64,000 nucleotides of DNA from Brachypterus glaber. Its lineage: Eukaryota; Arthropoda; Insecta; Coleoptera; Kateretidae. A program made the position numbers and the translations under genes. This document shows, one piece after another, positions 49,790-62,206 of this stretch (the first letter of the stretch is position 1; each line of letters opens with the position of its first letter). The stretch lies in contig OY294044.1 in NCBI GenBank assembly GCA_958510825.1, positions 42,373,550-42,437,549 on the forward strand, in the 5' to 3' direction. A model generated the notes under the pieces. That model worked only from the letters and a program-made list of their open reading frames with translations, had not been told where the DNA came from and did not search any database.

Positions 49790-50620
49790 TAGGTCATTTG
49801 AAGGCCCCAAGAATTTTTTTCCCTATTCTTTTTTCAGCAAAACTTTTTTAGTTTGAATAAGATCATATACAAGAGGAGGTGACTTTCAAAGCGCAGTTTT
49901 TGACTTTGTGACATAGCAGACATAGCAGCTTGTCAGTTAGTAAAAAATTCAAATTGATTGTCAAGTAATTGACAAGCTGCTATGTCACAAAGGCAAAAAC
50001 TGCGTTTTAAAAATCACCTCCTCACATAAAAACACATAAAAAAGGTTTATGATGTAATCATCTAGGACTTACTGTTTACGAGAAAAATGCAATTGAAAGT
50101 AATATCTTGGGCTTTAGAGACTAAAAAGTATATCCAAAGTAAGTCCAAACGAGAAAAAAGCATTACATATATTTATGCATTGTTTTAATTTTTAGTCACT
50201 AAAGCCTCAGATATTACTTTTAATTGCATTTTTCTCGTAAACAGTGAATCTTAGATGATTACATCATAGATATTTTTATGTATTTTTTTGTATAGGATCA
50301 TATTGAAACTAAAAACCAGCAAAAAAGTTACACTGAAAAAAGAATTGGGCAAAAAAGTGCTTGTGCCTTTCGATTTGGCCCGCCCTGGGCTAAAATTAAA
50401 ACATGAACATAGTATATATTAATAGGCCTTATTGATATAAAAACACATGCATAAACTCGTTTCTGTAGTTCAAAGGGTTCCTGAGATATTAAACGAAAAT
50501 CTAATTTGCGGGCTTGTCAGTGAAGGACCGTAGCTCCCTTAGGAAGCACAATTTTATATGAACTTTTTTCATGTCTTTAGGAATTCACCTCCCAAAGTTA
50601 TGAAACGCTAACTTAAAAAA
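49790..50620. repeat. Adjacent foldback segments of the same family
   Basis: 49872-50027 is an inverted pair (GAGGAGGTGACTTTCAAA...CAGCTTGTCA and its mirror). 50048-50272 is another (TGATGTAATCATCTA...GAGAAAAATGCAATT and its mirror). The right part repeats GGACCGTAGCTCCCTTAGG (about 50525) and ends with a GAATTCACCTCC string like the ends of 21026-21683. The outer left end is not recognisable, so this is a rearranged or nested copy. Confidence 0.7.
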
Positions 50621-51569
50621 TGGGTCTTGCATATAAGAGTGCATTGGAAACTTTAAATTAAAAAAAAAATCTCTTAAATGACCTAAAGTAGTGAAACCCC
50701 TTGGGTACTCGACTATAGTGGTCCTAAATTAACGACTAACGTTGACAGATCTCTTGCCTAAATTTTCTCTCACAGTGTAATTTATTAATAATAATGTTTT
50801 TAAATTGTTTTAATTATTTCTAAAATTTATACGGCTGAGATAACAGATATAACAAGTTGCCCCTTAGACCCCCATTCTGCCACCCGTTCTCATTTTGCTT
50901 ATAAACTAAAATCGGTTCAAATAATTATAATTGTATTATAAGGGCATCCTGATTTTAGGGGTAAGATGTCGCGCAATTAAAAATATTAATTATAACCCTA
51001 TTGCATGTAATGTGTTTTGATTTATATACTCTTCAACTTACCACATGTACACAGATAAAAATATACTTCTTTTTTAATTCAAAAAATACGCAGAGGAATA
51101 TATTGAAAATATATAATTTTAAGGCAACATTGCTTTATAAATATATAAATGATTTACACTCTTTAACGTGTATATTAATACATGAACATTAGGGTGGATC
51201 AAAACAATAAAGTTGAAATATTATATATTTTCTTTAACTCAAGAAAATACGCAAATAAAAATGATGAAGACTGGTTTCTTAATTTAAATATTATAATATT
51301 ATAATAAACATAAAATTTTAAGACCCCATTGTATTTTAAATATATAAACTCATCTTTAAGTTATTAGTCGTAAGACACTGGCTTAGGACAGCTCTCTATC
51401 CCACCCTATTCTACCAAATTCTTTAATTTCCCTAACATTTCTTTAACTTATATCCTTTGTTATTTGTGAGCAGTATTACATTAAAGGCCTGCCCAGTAAA
51501 CAAAAAGGTCTATTTTTTGTTAAATTTTCAGCTTATTAAACGTTTATTTTAAGTATGTACTTAAAAAAT
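50621..51569. other. No gene supported
   Basis: AT-rich; a 63-codon frame at 51001-51192 has no motif. Confidence 0.45.
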
Positions 51570-51842
51570 AGTTGTCTGTGCTGGGATTGAGACCCATCTA
51601 TTCTTATGCTGATGCGATGCTGAATACGAATCTGTCATAAAAAAGGCATTTCATGGGCTCATTTATTATTTGTTTGCTACACTAAATTAATAAGAGATTT
51701 TCACCATTTTAGACAGTTTCCTCAGTGTAGCAAAATAATGAGCTCATTAAGTGCCTTTTTTGCTACAGATTCGTGTTCACTGAACACTGTTCACCATTCC
51801 AAAATACATACATACTTGGGTCTCAAGCCCATCACATACAAC
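51570..51842. mobile_element. 273-bp foldback element
   Basis: Ends AGTTGTCTGTGCTGGGATTG and the inverse of CAAGCCCATCACATACAACT pair with three differences. Internal pairs include ACGAATCTGT with ACAGATTCGT, AAAAAAGGCA with TGCCTTTTTT, and TTTGCTACACT with AGTGTAGCAAA. Confidence 0.8.
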
Positions 51843-52271
51843 TTTTTTTTTGTGGGCCTGTGTAATAGGGAACTTAAGTAGACCTTTGAGTTTACAGGGT
51901 GTCAACCTTTTCTTTAACTCACAGCTCGCTCTATCAAGCTCTCATGTCTTAGTATTTGACTTCTTTATCTCTTATTTAGACCATTCCATAAGATACGCCT
52001 TTACATCATTCTCTCCAATACGCCCTCGTTTGTAACTATCTGATTATTTTAACATTCTTCTATACCACCACATTAAAAAAAAATAAATCATATTTTTCCT
52101 GTCTGCCACCCAGGTAGTCCCCTAACCTAGTTTCGACAAAGGACAAATCGCTACTCCAGACAAATCTTTTTAAGAACTTTTTTTATTTTTCACGTTTGGA
52201 CTTTTTATTTTAATGAAAACTATTTTTTCTTGTGCTAAATTATTATTAATTAGAAAAGACAGCCCGTGCAC
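51843..52271. other. No feature recognised
   Basis: No frame or repeat supported. Confidence 0.5.
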
Positions 52272-53168
52272 TAGTCCAGTCAAATAATAAATGTAAATTG
52301 CATTAAATGTAAATGCGCTGATATTTTAAAGGGTAGTAGTGGATGGTAACAGAACACTCCTGTTAGTTTTTCATCGGGTGATAGCGTTGTCCGCTATATT
52401 GAAGTTTAGGGGTGTTGTTTAATATGTATCTTACGATAAAAATGCATATAGCCAATTTTGTTAAGGAAGAAATTTACAACAATTTTTGTTTGGATAATTT
52501 TTTTAATATATTAATAACAATCGAATTAATTAAAAATAGCCATGTTGGAGGTCAATTGTGTTTTCCATTTTTCAGCCAAATTATTTATCGGCCAATAAAA
52601 GTGGTGATGAGAAAACTTGTAGCTCTTGAAATTCTCTATAAGTTTCATATATTATAAATTTTCATAGGTACTTTGGTACGGTTACAGAGGGCTCAACTCG
52701 ACTTTCAGCGCCCACTGTAACCATAACAAAATACTTATGAAAATGTATAATATATAAAACTTTTTAGAAAATTTTAAGAGCTACAAGTTTGCCCATAACC
52801 AAAATTATACTCCCATGAATATTTTGGCTGAAAAATCGAAATAATAAATTTCACCCCCAACATTTGAATTAAAACTCAAATGTTATTAATATATTTAAAA
52901 AAGTTCCAAAATTTTGTTAAATTTTAATAAACTTTTGGAACTTTTATAAAAGGTGAAAAGGTAATTTTTTTAATTTTTGAATAAAAAGCAGTTTTTTGCC
53001 ATTTTCTCGTTAACGGTGAGAGATATTATCAAAATCCAAAAAAAAATAACTTAAAACCAAAAAAACGTGTCTTATTTTTTTTGTCAAAACGGAACTATGC
53101 AACTACTACCCTTTAGAATATCAGGCCGTGTACATTTATTGCAATTTAATAGTTATTTGACTGGACTA
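52272..53168. mobile_element. 897-bp foldback element, TAGTCCAGTCAAATAA ends
   Basis: TAGTCCAGTCAAATAA is mirrored at 53153-53168. The arms continue with CTGATATT(T/C)TAAAGGGTAGTA (left 52317, right about 53105-53125) and, further in, a GAGCTACAAGTTT/AAACTTGTAGCTC pair and TTTTCATA pairs around 52700. A separate hairpin (AAAAGTTCCAAAATTT type, 52903-52945) lies in the right half. Confidence 0.8.
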
Positions 53169-53574
53169 CACTGTATTTTAGCCTTTTATTATATATCATT
53201 TGACTTTTATTATATTTAATTTGACTTCCCACGGGTGTATGCAAATATTTTAAAAGTTGTACTCTATTTGGAAACTACAATTAAAGTCTTTATTGCCCTT
53301 TGTCTATTTCCTATAGTCCAATTTAGTGGTTCTTGAGCAATTAATATGTATATAATGTATATAATATAATTATCAATATCAATAAATAATTTTAATCAAT
53401 AAATTATTTTAATCAATCTGGAATGGAATGTTTAAATTGTCATTCTATCGAAATGCAATTGTCTGTAGTAGAAAGAAAAGCTATTACCACCAGATAAAAA
53501 ATTGTATGCATTTATTATCTATTCAAAAATTATCTATACTATTTATTATACTATTCACAGCCCGTAGCCCTAGA

Positions 53575-53640
53575 ACAGTGGCGCACCCAGGGGGTGGGGG
53601 TCTGGCGGGCTGGCCCCCCCTCAATCCCTCAAATTTAATT
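53575..53640. repeat. Single hAT-like end, CAGTGGCGCACCCAG
   Basis: CAGTGGCGCACCCAGGGGGT followed by G and C runs resembles the ends of non-autonomous hAT elements, but no matching right end was found. Confidence 0.4.
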
Positions 53641-54360
53641 TTTTATTTTGTTTCCTAGCTTTTCAAAATATTTTCGTTTGCGGCTCTAATGTATGGATTT
53701 TTCTTAATTGATATTATAAAATAATATGATCCATCAAACTGGAAAATGTGAAGCATCAATATTTTTAAAGATATTCGCCTGAGGCTTTAAATATGATAAT
53801 TTGTGTTTTAAGAGGTTTCTCCAACCCATTTGTAGTTTTATAAAACATTTTGGCAGTCGGGAAAAAACTTAAACTTTTAAAAAATTTGCCTGCTGAGCTA
53901 AACTTGATTAGCAATAATTTGATTTTACAATTTTAATTAATAGATTTTTTAAAATTATTTTCATGTCTGAGAAATGCAAAAACTTAAGACTTCTAAAAAT
54001 TTTCGCCTGCTGCGCTAAGTATAATAGGTTTTGTTTTAAGAGGTTTTACCTACTTATTTAAAGTTTTATAAAAAAAAATCTTTTCAAATTTTTAGAAATT
54101 GTTTTTCCTGAGAACTGTAAACTGTAAAACTTTTCGCTTACGCCCTAAACTTGATTACCAATGATGTTATATTATAATTTTAATTAATAAATTTAAAAAA
54201 AATATTTACAAGATTTTTAAAATTTTTTCGTTTTTCAAAAAAAAAATAAATATTTTTTTTTAATTTTTTTTTTCTTTTTTGTTTTGCGTTATTTGGGAAA
54301 ATGCAATCCACTATGAATAGTATATAATGGAATGTGAACTACACATTATGTAGCATTACA
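53641..54360. repeat. Decayed repeat related to 6200-6390
   Basis: Three diverged segments repeat a pattern of TTCGCCTG(C/A)..., a GATTAGCAAT/GATTACCAAT stretch and AATTTTAATTAATA (53875-53950, 53990-54010, 54125-54190), suggesting an internal tandem. The end (TTATTTGGGAAAATGCAAT to GTAGCATTACAT) matches 6325-6390. Confidence 0.5.
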
Positions 54361-55565
54361 TATCTTCATGGCTTGTTTATAAGCTAATAACCCCCATTCT
54401 GTAATTTTTAACCTAGTTTTTTATTTTTAAAGGGTACACTCACATAATTATAGTTCTTGTAGGTAGAGGAGCAGAAAGGTTAGTTAAATAAACAGGACAA
54501 TATAATACTGATTACCGTCTATACTAACATACTCGCCGTGAAGCCTAACCTTTAACAGTAAGGTTGCAAAATCTATCATTTTTGTTTACATCTTTTATAG
54601 CTAAAAAAGCTTTTAATTTTTAAACAAGGTTAAAGATATTTTTTATAGATACTTTTGTCCCATTTATGGAGTTTTTGCAGAACATGATTATCTCTTTTAT
54701 TTTTCGAGAAAATCGCTGCCTAAGTAGAGTTGGGCCACCCTGTATATACCGCTTGTTGCTTATTGCGTTTAATTACTAAAAAAGGAAAAATAAATAATTT
54801 AAAAATTATTTGACTGGAAATTTAACCAAATCCAAAAAATTAAAAAAAAGTTTTTTTTGCTTGGCACCTCCCACAGAATTTTTGTGAATCAATTTTGAAA
54901 ATTTAAAAATGCTCCAGAAAAAAATAAAACTAGGTTCACTTTGTGCGCATTTTTATACTCTTTCGAATGAATTCGGGCTCGTGTAAAAATATTAATTAGA
55001 TCAGAAGATATTTATAAAATAAGGAAAAATCGAATTTTCCCACGCGCCTTTTAAGGACGAGATCGGGATCTGAAATTTTGCACACCTGCATTATGTTTGA
55101 TGACGAATCGAATGAATTTATTCAATACTAATCAGTGAAAGGGGAGTAGAAATCTGCAATATTTCTGTAGAAGACCATTTAAAATGGTGAATTTTACGAG
55201 GTATTATGTTAATTATTATTGCTTGTGAATACAATTCTGTTCTAACCACATAAGAGTTGGAAATGTTTCATTTTCTTATAAGGTAAGAAATATTTCATTT
55301 TTTTTTTTTTTTTTGATAAAGATTTTAGAATGAACCTGGGAATTAGAGGGTTAAGCCTAACCTATTTTCTCTTCTCAAACTGAGAGTTATAGTTCTCCAC
55401 ATGACACAAAGTCTCCGACGAAAGGGGGAGGTATCATGCGCTCTCTCTTCTTTCAGTCAAAAGCGTTATAAGGCGTGCGTGCCTGCAACGGGTCTCTTAC
55501 TTGCACACACATTCTACACATTTTTTCCGTAGCCACAGATCCGTGTGTCAAAGTATACTTCGGTA
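54361..55565. other. No gene supported
   Basis: Contains an isolated CACCCTGTATATA near 54739, an unpaired end of the TACAGGGTG type, and a poly(T) run at 55298-55314. Confidence 0.5.
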
Positions 55566-55776
55566 CAGAGCCGTAGCGAAGGATATTTATTGGGAGGGAG
55601 GATAAAGCAAAATTTAACCAACTTATAGATCGAAGAATTACTAAATTTTTTCTCAGAAAAGCAAGTAATGAACAAAAAAAATAAAGAAATTACCAGCATT
55701 CAAACTTTCTTTTAATTTTCCAACTTTATCAGTGTGATTGGTGGAGTGTTTCCACTCAAACTCTTTATGGCTACGC
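55566..55776. mobile_element. 211-bp inverted-end element, CAGAGCCGTAGC
   Basis: Left CAGAGCCGTAGCGAAG and right CTTTATGGCTACGCTCTG are inverted with a one-base bulge. The CAG...CTG termini suggest hAT, but the flanking 8-mers do not match, so the class is tentative. Confidence 0.6.
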
Positions 55777-56189
55777 TCTGATTAGGCTAAGTATAGCTTG
55801 TACAATGTCTCATGAATGTTTAGCCTTGTGTGCTCATTAACATAACTTTACTCCTGAACATTTTTACAATCAAAATTTGGTGCATTCGCCATTTACTTTG
55901 GATAAAAAGAATATTTTGGGGCAGTATGGAGTTATGTTAATGCTTACTTAGGGTTGAATGTTCATGAGATATTGTACCAACTCTACATGCCTGGTCCGTG
56001 CTTTTGCGTTTTGGCTTTTATTAAAAACTATACATTCTGGGAATGGAATAGTATAGGTAACGTTGTACAATTGTACAGATATCAGAAATCTACATTTATG
56101 GTTAAACAGGTACACTGAAAAAAATATTTGAATAATTTTAAATAGATGAACTCTGTTATTAAATATATAATTTATTTGAGGCGTATATA
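55777..56189. other. No feature recognised
   Basis: No frame or inverted structure is supported here. Confidence 0.45.
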
Positions 56190-56905
56190 TATATTTACAG
56201 TATTATTAATTTGAGCCATTTCGCCTCAATAATTATTTATATCGATAAAAAATCTAAAACAGAAAATAAAATTAAAATGTTCTTATCATTTCTAGATACG
56301 CTGCAGCATACAAGGTATTGCTTTTAAAATAATACTTATCTGCTATATCTTCTTTACCTAAAAAATATTATTAGTCAATACCTTACCAAAGTTTAAAAAT
56401 GTTGCCTAAATAAAGAATTTTTAATAAAATTCTTGATAAATCGTTAAAATAATTAAAAAAGAAACGAAAAACTGAATAAAAGTTAACTTCTAACGTTTCG
56501 GGTTCTAATCTGATACCGTTTTCAAAGAAAATTATAACTTTTTGAAAAACTTTGTGCAATATTTGGCTTTATCAATCAAAATATGAAAAATGTCAAAATA
56601 TGTCATTTATTTAACAATAAATAGCTGTAGAGAAATTAATTTGAAAAAGGCGTTTTTGTTGAAAACGTGTAGAGAAGTTAATTTGGAAAAAACTTTTTTA
56701 TTGAATAACCAAAAAAATTCTTTCAAAAACTAATAAAGAAGATATAGCCGGTAAGTATTTTTTTAAACGCAATAACTTACCAGCCCATCTAGAAATAGGT
56801 GAGCCTGATAAGAACATTTTAATTTTATTTTCTGTTTTAGATTTTTTATCGATATAAATAATCATTGAGGAAAAATGGCTCAAATTATTAACTGTAAATT
56901 AAATA
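56190..56905. mobile_element. Foldback element with Penelope-like motif in the centre
   Basis: Arms of about 95 bp (56197-56290 and 56806-56898) pair nearly perfectly through TGAGCCATTT..CCTCAAT, a TTTATATCGATAAAAAATCT stretch and AAAATGTTCTTATCA. On the minus strand the centre (56495-56540) reads CTTTGAAAACGGTATCAGAT then GAACCCGAAACGTTAGAAG, similar in style to the CTGAAGA...CGAAACGTCGG terminus of the element at 8612-9119. No protein remnant was seen. Confidence 0.7.
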
Positions 56906-57721
56906 TCCTTGCCATGATATATAAATTCATTATATTTACGAATATTTACTTATCCAGTAAACTTTACAGATGGTTAATGAACGTAATGTATCGATATAAT
57001 GAAATTAAGACAAATTTAATTTACATTGCTTACAATTTTAGTTCAGCTATAGCTGCTTTTAGCTACCATTGCAATTGGGTAAATCTCATAGAAAAATACA
57101 TTAACATTGTTTTTACAGTAGGATACTATCGTTATTAAACATTTGGAACAGTCATAATTTAGGATATTTCAGGATAGAAGCAAAACTTTATTTGATACAT
57201 CATTTAAAAAGTATAAATAGAGAATCCAGAATTGATTTAAGGCGATATTATTATACAACATTCCAGAATAAACAATTAAACTTTTTCTACTACTGTCCAC
57301 CCTACGCAAATCTTTGCGCATATCTAATCTATCCGGACATATTTTAATTTGTTTCAACTGCTTTTGTTTTAAACGGATATTACAAATTAAATATGCATAG
57401 CCATTGTCATAAATTATATTTCTACATTACATTAACATTATACTAAATGGGCCTGAACAATATGAAAATTATTACCTATTAAACTACACCTCAACTACAC
57501 AACTACACAAGGTAGTAGGCTACTACCGACAAATAATAGGAACAATATCGTTAAACTAGTTTAGAGCATATTAAATTGTATATACAAAACTTAAAATAAA
57601 AACCTAGAATAAAAAATAAAAAGAGCCTTGTTTATTAAGCTTAGATTTTTACTATTTTGCTAAAAGGCGATACGGCAAAAGTTTGTACTTAGTAGATGAT
57701 ATTCGCTCCGATTCAGGCAGG
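56906..57721. other. No gene supported
   Basis: Frames at 56875-57138 and 57169-57357 have no recognisable motif and atypically AT-rich composition. Confidence 0.45.
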
Positions 57722-58826
57722 GTTGAGGGCTTGGGTCACGAATTTGGCTGATAATTTTTTTATGTTTGAGAAAAACTTTCACGGGATTTTTTTCAAAAAC
57801 TCCCCTTTTCGATAATATGATTTTTTTTCTCGAGAAGGTGATATTGACGTGCAATAACTGTTAAATGTTAAAAATATTAACGCGATTGTGGACACTTAAA
57901 TATTTTTCGTTCGAGTACTTTAAAATATTTTCGAATTTTATTCGGTTCGATTTTCTATCTACACTGTTAGAAATTTTGTTGACAATGAACTTTGAAAAAT
58001 ATTGTGTAAAAATATTTAAAGACATACGTACCGGTTTTAATATTTACACTGAGAGAAATGTGGAAAATAATTTTGGCTTTGAAAATTATGGTGAAAAGTT
58101 GGAATTTCAAACATAGAATGTTTTAATTTAGAAGTATTTAATGGAAAACTAATATATAATGGAAATTAGAATTTAAGGGCTTTGCATAGAAGTAGGACTT
58201 AGAAGTAAGAATTGATCTTTCATGTTCTTGAAGAATTTATTCACATTTATTTAATATATTATTCTTAAGTTAAGAAGAAGATATCGTTTTAATCTGTTTC
58301 CAATGCACCATCTTACTAGAATTTAAGCTCCCGAATAAAGTGGTTAAGTATATTCTTCGCTCGGGTATACTTTAAATACTATAGAAGATTGGATGGCCAA
58401 TCTAACTGAGTAAGTTGTAATAAAAGTTATAATTAACCGCTCGGCTATAACCGAATTATATACCACTTCACAATATTAGTGATAGAATTTTCCACTTTAC
58501 AACATTAGTAGAAAAATATTTATTAGTAAAAAACCACTTTATATCCGGAGTTTTTGAGAAAAATGTCCTTAAAATTTGGCCCCCATCTTGAAAAAACAAA
58601 ATACTGTTAAAACTAATTTGATAAAATTTAATAGAAAAAAATATGATTTTGATAGTTTTTGAGTTATTGCACGTCAATGTCACATTTCCGAAAAATTTAA
58701 AAAATTTGAAAAAAATTTAAAAAATCATATTTTCGAAACAAAGAGGTGGAGGTGGAGGTTTTTCTCTAACATCGGTGGGCTACACATAAAAAAATAATCA
58801 GCCAAATCCGTGACCTAAGCCCTCAG
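57722..58826. mobile_element. 1.1-kb foldback element
   Basis: TGAGGGCTTGGGTCACGAAT (57724) is mirrored by CGTGACCTAAGCCCTCA (58809-58825), followed in both arms by TTGGCTGAT.ATTTTTTTATG, GAGAAAAAC, and AT.TTGACGTGCAATAACT near 57840 mirrored by AGTTATTGCACGTCAATGT near 58660. The 57865-58116 frame in the middle has no recognisable motif. Confidence 0.8.
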
Positions 58827-60212
58827 ACTATAATTGGCCCCTATAATTGGCAAAAATGGGTATAATATAAACTCAAATCAAATCATGCGCGTTTTGGAAA
58901 CACATAAATTTATTTATTTTTAAATCGGTGAATATTTCGGACAGCAGGGGGTAAAAATTTATTTTGCCCATTGTTATCCGAAATGTCGACCAGTTTTGCG
59001 AAAAAAAATCATTTACGTGTCCCTAAAAACCTAGCGCATGATTTGGGAGCATCGCGATGCATTGTGAATTGAGTTCATGTCATTTTCAAGTACCTATTTT
59101 TGAAATTTTTATTCGCCTGGTACAGTTATGGTGGCAGGCGAAGATATTAAACGATTTCGAATTACGTAGATACCGACATTAGCAAAGTCCAAAATATTGT
59201 TTTTTCTACCCGGCTTGTTGTTCATACCATACTCCAAATGAACTTAATCTGGTAAAAATATTTAAAATATTTAAGGTGCTATTAACGTTTGGAAGGCCAA
59301 AAATAAGCACATTTTCAAGAGTTTAGAGGGCGTCAAGTCCAAAAATCCTTGTCCCATTGGGGACAGTTAATCTCAGGATTGGCAAGTTTCTTGAAGAGGA
59401 ATGTTTTGGACAGGGTAATTTACACCAATTAATGAAAAATCGATAAAGAAAAAAAAATGGTGAAATGGTTTTTTCCTTGCTATTTTTTTTTTCTTTTTTC
59501 TTTCTCCAAATTGTGGAAAATTACTCTGCAGGGCATATTAATAAACAAAACGGCTAAGATTTATTAAAATCGGTCCAGTCCAGAGATTAACTGTGGGCAG
59601 TTTGTAAAAGCTTCATTTCGAGAAAATAGCGTTTAAAGCTTTTACACCGGCTTGGAGCCAATACGCGCGCGCTCACTAAAAGTTGTTATATACCTTTATA
59701 ACCCGCGAATTTCTCAAAAATATTTTAGGAAGCTATTTTTGAAGGACTTGAAAAATGTAAAAAATTGATTTTTTGAAAATTCTAGAAGGTAATAGTACCT
59801 TTTAAAAACGACTAAAGCACACCTGTAGCTGATCATCTCAATACAGAAGTAGGTCCGAACTACCACCGAGAAAAGAACAAATAGACCTAAGCGAGAGCTA
59901 AAACAGGCCTAAATCAGACCTGAATCACCCTCGTAGTATTTGTAATCCACCAAACGAGATCTGAAGAACTAAACTGATATAAAAATCTAAAAATGTTAAG
60001 ACAAAACGTTGTGTTAACTTTTAGGCATAGAATACAATTTTTACGATTATTCTAAAACATTATAACGTTATATTAAATACAATATTAAAATTGTAGTATA
60101 TATATACATAATATGTATATTATACTAAACAACTTCATAGTATTTAAATTTACAACAACATATATATGTTTGTTTGTTTTATGTTTGTTTTTAACCTCGT
60201 ACTATTCTACTT
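58827..60212. other. No gene supported
   Basis: AT-rich with a CGCGCGCGCTC spot at 59664; no open frame of note. Confidence 0.5.
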
Positions 60213-60412
60213 NNNNNNNNNNNNNNNNNNNNNNNNNNNNNNNNNNNNNNNNNNNNNNNNNNNNNNNNNNNNNNNNNNNNNNNNNNNNNNNNNNNNNNNN
60301 NNNNNNNNNNNNNNNNNNNNNNNNNNNNNNNNNNNNNNNNNNNNNNNNNNNNNNNNNNNNNNNNNNNNNNNNNNNNNNNNNNNNNNNNNNNNNNNNNNNN
60401 NNNNNNNNNNNN
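60213..60412. other. Assembly gap (200 N)
   Basis: Exactly 200 undetermined bases; the round size suggests a placeholder rather than a measured length. Confidence 0.99.
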
Positions 60413-60977
60413 TTATTTTCAAAATGGCGGTATAAATATGGCCGATTTATTTTTTAAATTTTGTCAAAATTAACAAAAATATGGCATAAAACACAAAGTT
60501 TGGACTTCAGCCCATATTTTATGGGTTATTGCAAAAAAAACAGAATTTTGTCCCTTTTTTTTTGGGACCAATTTAGATTGCCATTTTTCTTCCTTTTAAA
60601 AATATTAAAAGTAAATTATCTTTGGAACTAAACAGCTTTTCTTCGTAAATAAGTAATAATTTTAGGGTAATTTTGTTTAATACATAAATGAATAGAAAAA
60701 TTTCTCATATTTTGCCAAATTTTAATAGTCTTTTTCAAAATTAAATTTAAAAAAACGGGCAGGTAAAAAATCATGAATTTTTAACAGTAATTATATAATA
60801 GCCCATAAAAAAATGTGCTGAAGTTTTTCACAATTTTTTGTTTTGCCATATTTATTGCGCCATTTTGAATTTTAGGATTTCAGGTATTGATCCGTTTTTA
60901 TAATACCAAAAGAAGCCTTTATGCCAACTTTCAGTTAAATCGGACATTTTTCAAAAAATGGGAGGGTTACAAGTATA
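60413..60977. other. No feature recognised
   Basis: AT-rich sequence between the gap and the next foldback element. Confidence 0.5.
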
Positions 60978-61653
60978 TACAGGGTTATTCCCGGAAGTGG
61001 TCTATTAAAAGTTTATGGAGAAGCAATAATTTAAAAATCTGATATTTTGCACTTTTGAGTTTTTAAATATGGCCAATCGATTTTAAATAAATAAAATAAT
61101 AAATAAAATATTTTCATGCACGTGTCCCTTCCGGTTGTACCGGAAATGGCACTCAACTTTAATTTTTTAACAAGAATATCTCATATATTTTTAAAATAAT
61201 CATTAAATTTGCTTTATTTTGATATGAAACACTTTTATCTATCTGGGGTAGTTTTTAAGTTATTCAAGTTTTTACCAAAAAATTTGAAAATTCAAGCACC
61301 CATAAAAAAATAATTTCTCCTTGATTTTTTAAATTGGAGAAAAGTTTCTATGTTGTTTACTCAATATACTTTGCCGAATTATCCCAACCAGCAACAGTAC
61401 CCAAAATTTATACAGGGTGTCTCAGAAAGCAGGTCAAATCTAACAAATTTAAAATAGCCATAACTCTTTTAGTTGCACCCTATATATTTTTTTATTTAGT
61501 TTAGAGAATTAAATTTTCTGTGACACAAGCATGAAAATATTTTTAATCGATTGGTGATATAGGTACAAAACCGCAAAGTTCAAAATATCAGATTTTTAAA
61601 ACTATTGTTTCTCCATAAACTTTTAATAGACCACTTCCGCGAATAACCCTGTA
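60978..61653. mobile_element. 676-bp foldback element, TACAGGGTTATTC ends
   Basis: TACAGGGTTATTCCCGGAAG with GTGGTCTATTAAAAGTTTAT and GGAGAA is mirrored at 61600-61653 with only a few differences. Further pairs include ATCTGATATTTTG and CAATCGATT with AATCGATTG. A TACAGGGTGTCTCAG string at 61411 in the interior is a further end-like sequence, so a second element may be nested. Confidence 0.88.
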
Positions 61654-61866
61654 TATATACATGTTAACCACAGAAGACATTATTTGTTTTCCCAAGTCGG
61701 GTAAATAAAAATTGAATTTCAATTCGAAACCGGGTGGGATATTCAGTGTTTTGCCTAGATATATTATTTTTAGTTTCTCCTAACTAGTATTGTTTCTAAA
61801 TATTACCAAAGAAATCCTTAAAAAATTTCCTCAATTTTATATACAGTTTTTATCCGAAAAAACAGG

Positions 61867-62110
61867 TACCGTCAAGTGGGGTGACTTCGTGGTGTGGGTG
61901 ACTTCAGAAACTTTTTCGCAAAAGCCTCTGAACACAAGCAAGTGTGCATATGTTATGAGGTTGTGTGCACAAGTTGTGGAATTAAACCTCATAACTTGTG
62001 CACATAAACCCAAAGCTTGCTCACACGTGCTTTGGTTCAGACGGTTTTGAGAAAAAGTGTCCGATGTGACACCCACACCGTCCGAAGTCACCCCAGTTGA
62101 CTATACCGTA
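61867..62110. mobile_element. 244-bp foldback element, TACCGTCAAGTGGGGTGACT
   Basis: Left TACCGTCAAGTGGGGTGACT and right AGTCACCCCAGTTGACTATACCGTA are inverted with small insertions. Inner pairs include GTGGTGTGGGTG with CACCCACAC and ATGAGGTTGTGTGCACAAGT with its mirror. Overlapping frames on both strands (61790-62091) are consequences of the symmetry. Confidence 0.8.
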
Positions 62111-62206
62111 TTTTTTTTTAAGTTTTGAGTTTGAGCTACCTCTTAACATTAATTCATTTTATTCATCTTTGAGCTGCCACCTTTTTTATCAAGGAGAAAC
62201 TTTTAA

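Noticed and set aside
54739..54752. Complete TACAGGGTG element
   Set aside because: Only one end (CACCCTGTATATA) is present with no inverted partner nearby.
56875..57138. 87-codon plus frame
   Set aside because: Very AT-rich with no recognisable motif, and its start overlaps the arm of a foldback element.
57865..58116. 83-codon plus frame in a foldback centre
   Set aside because: Composition is Phe/Ile/Asn-rich as expected from AT-rich non-coding DNA; no motif.
60113..60457. Frames crossing the N gap
   Set aside because: Most of each frame is undetermined sequence.
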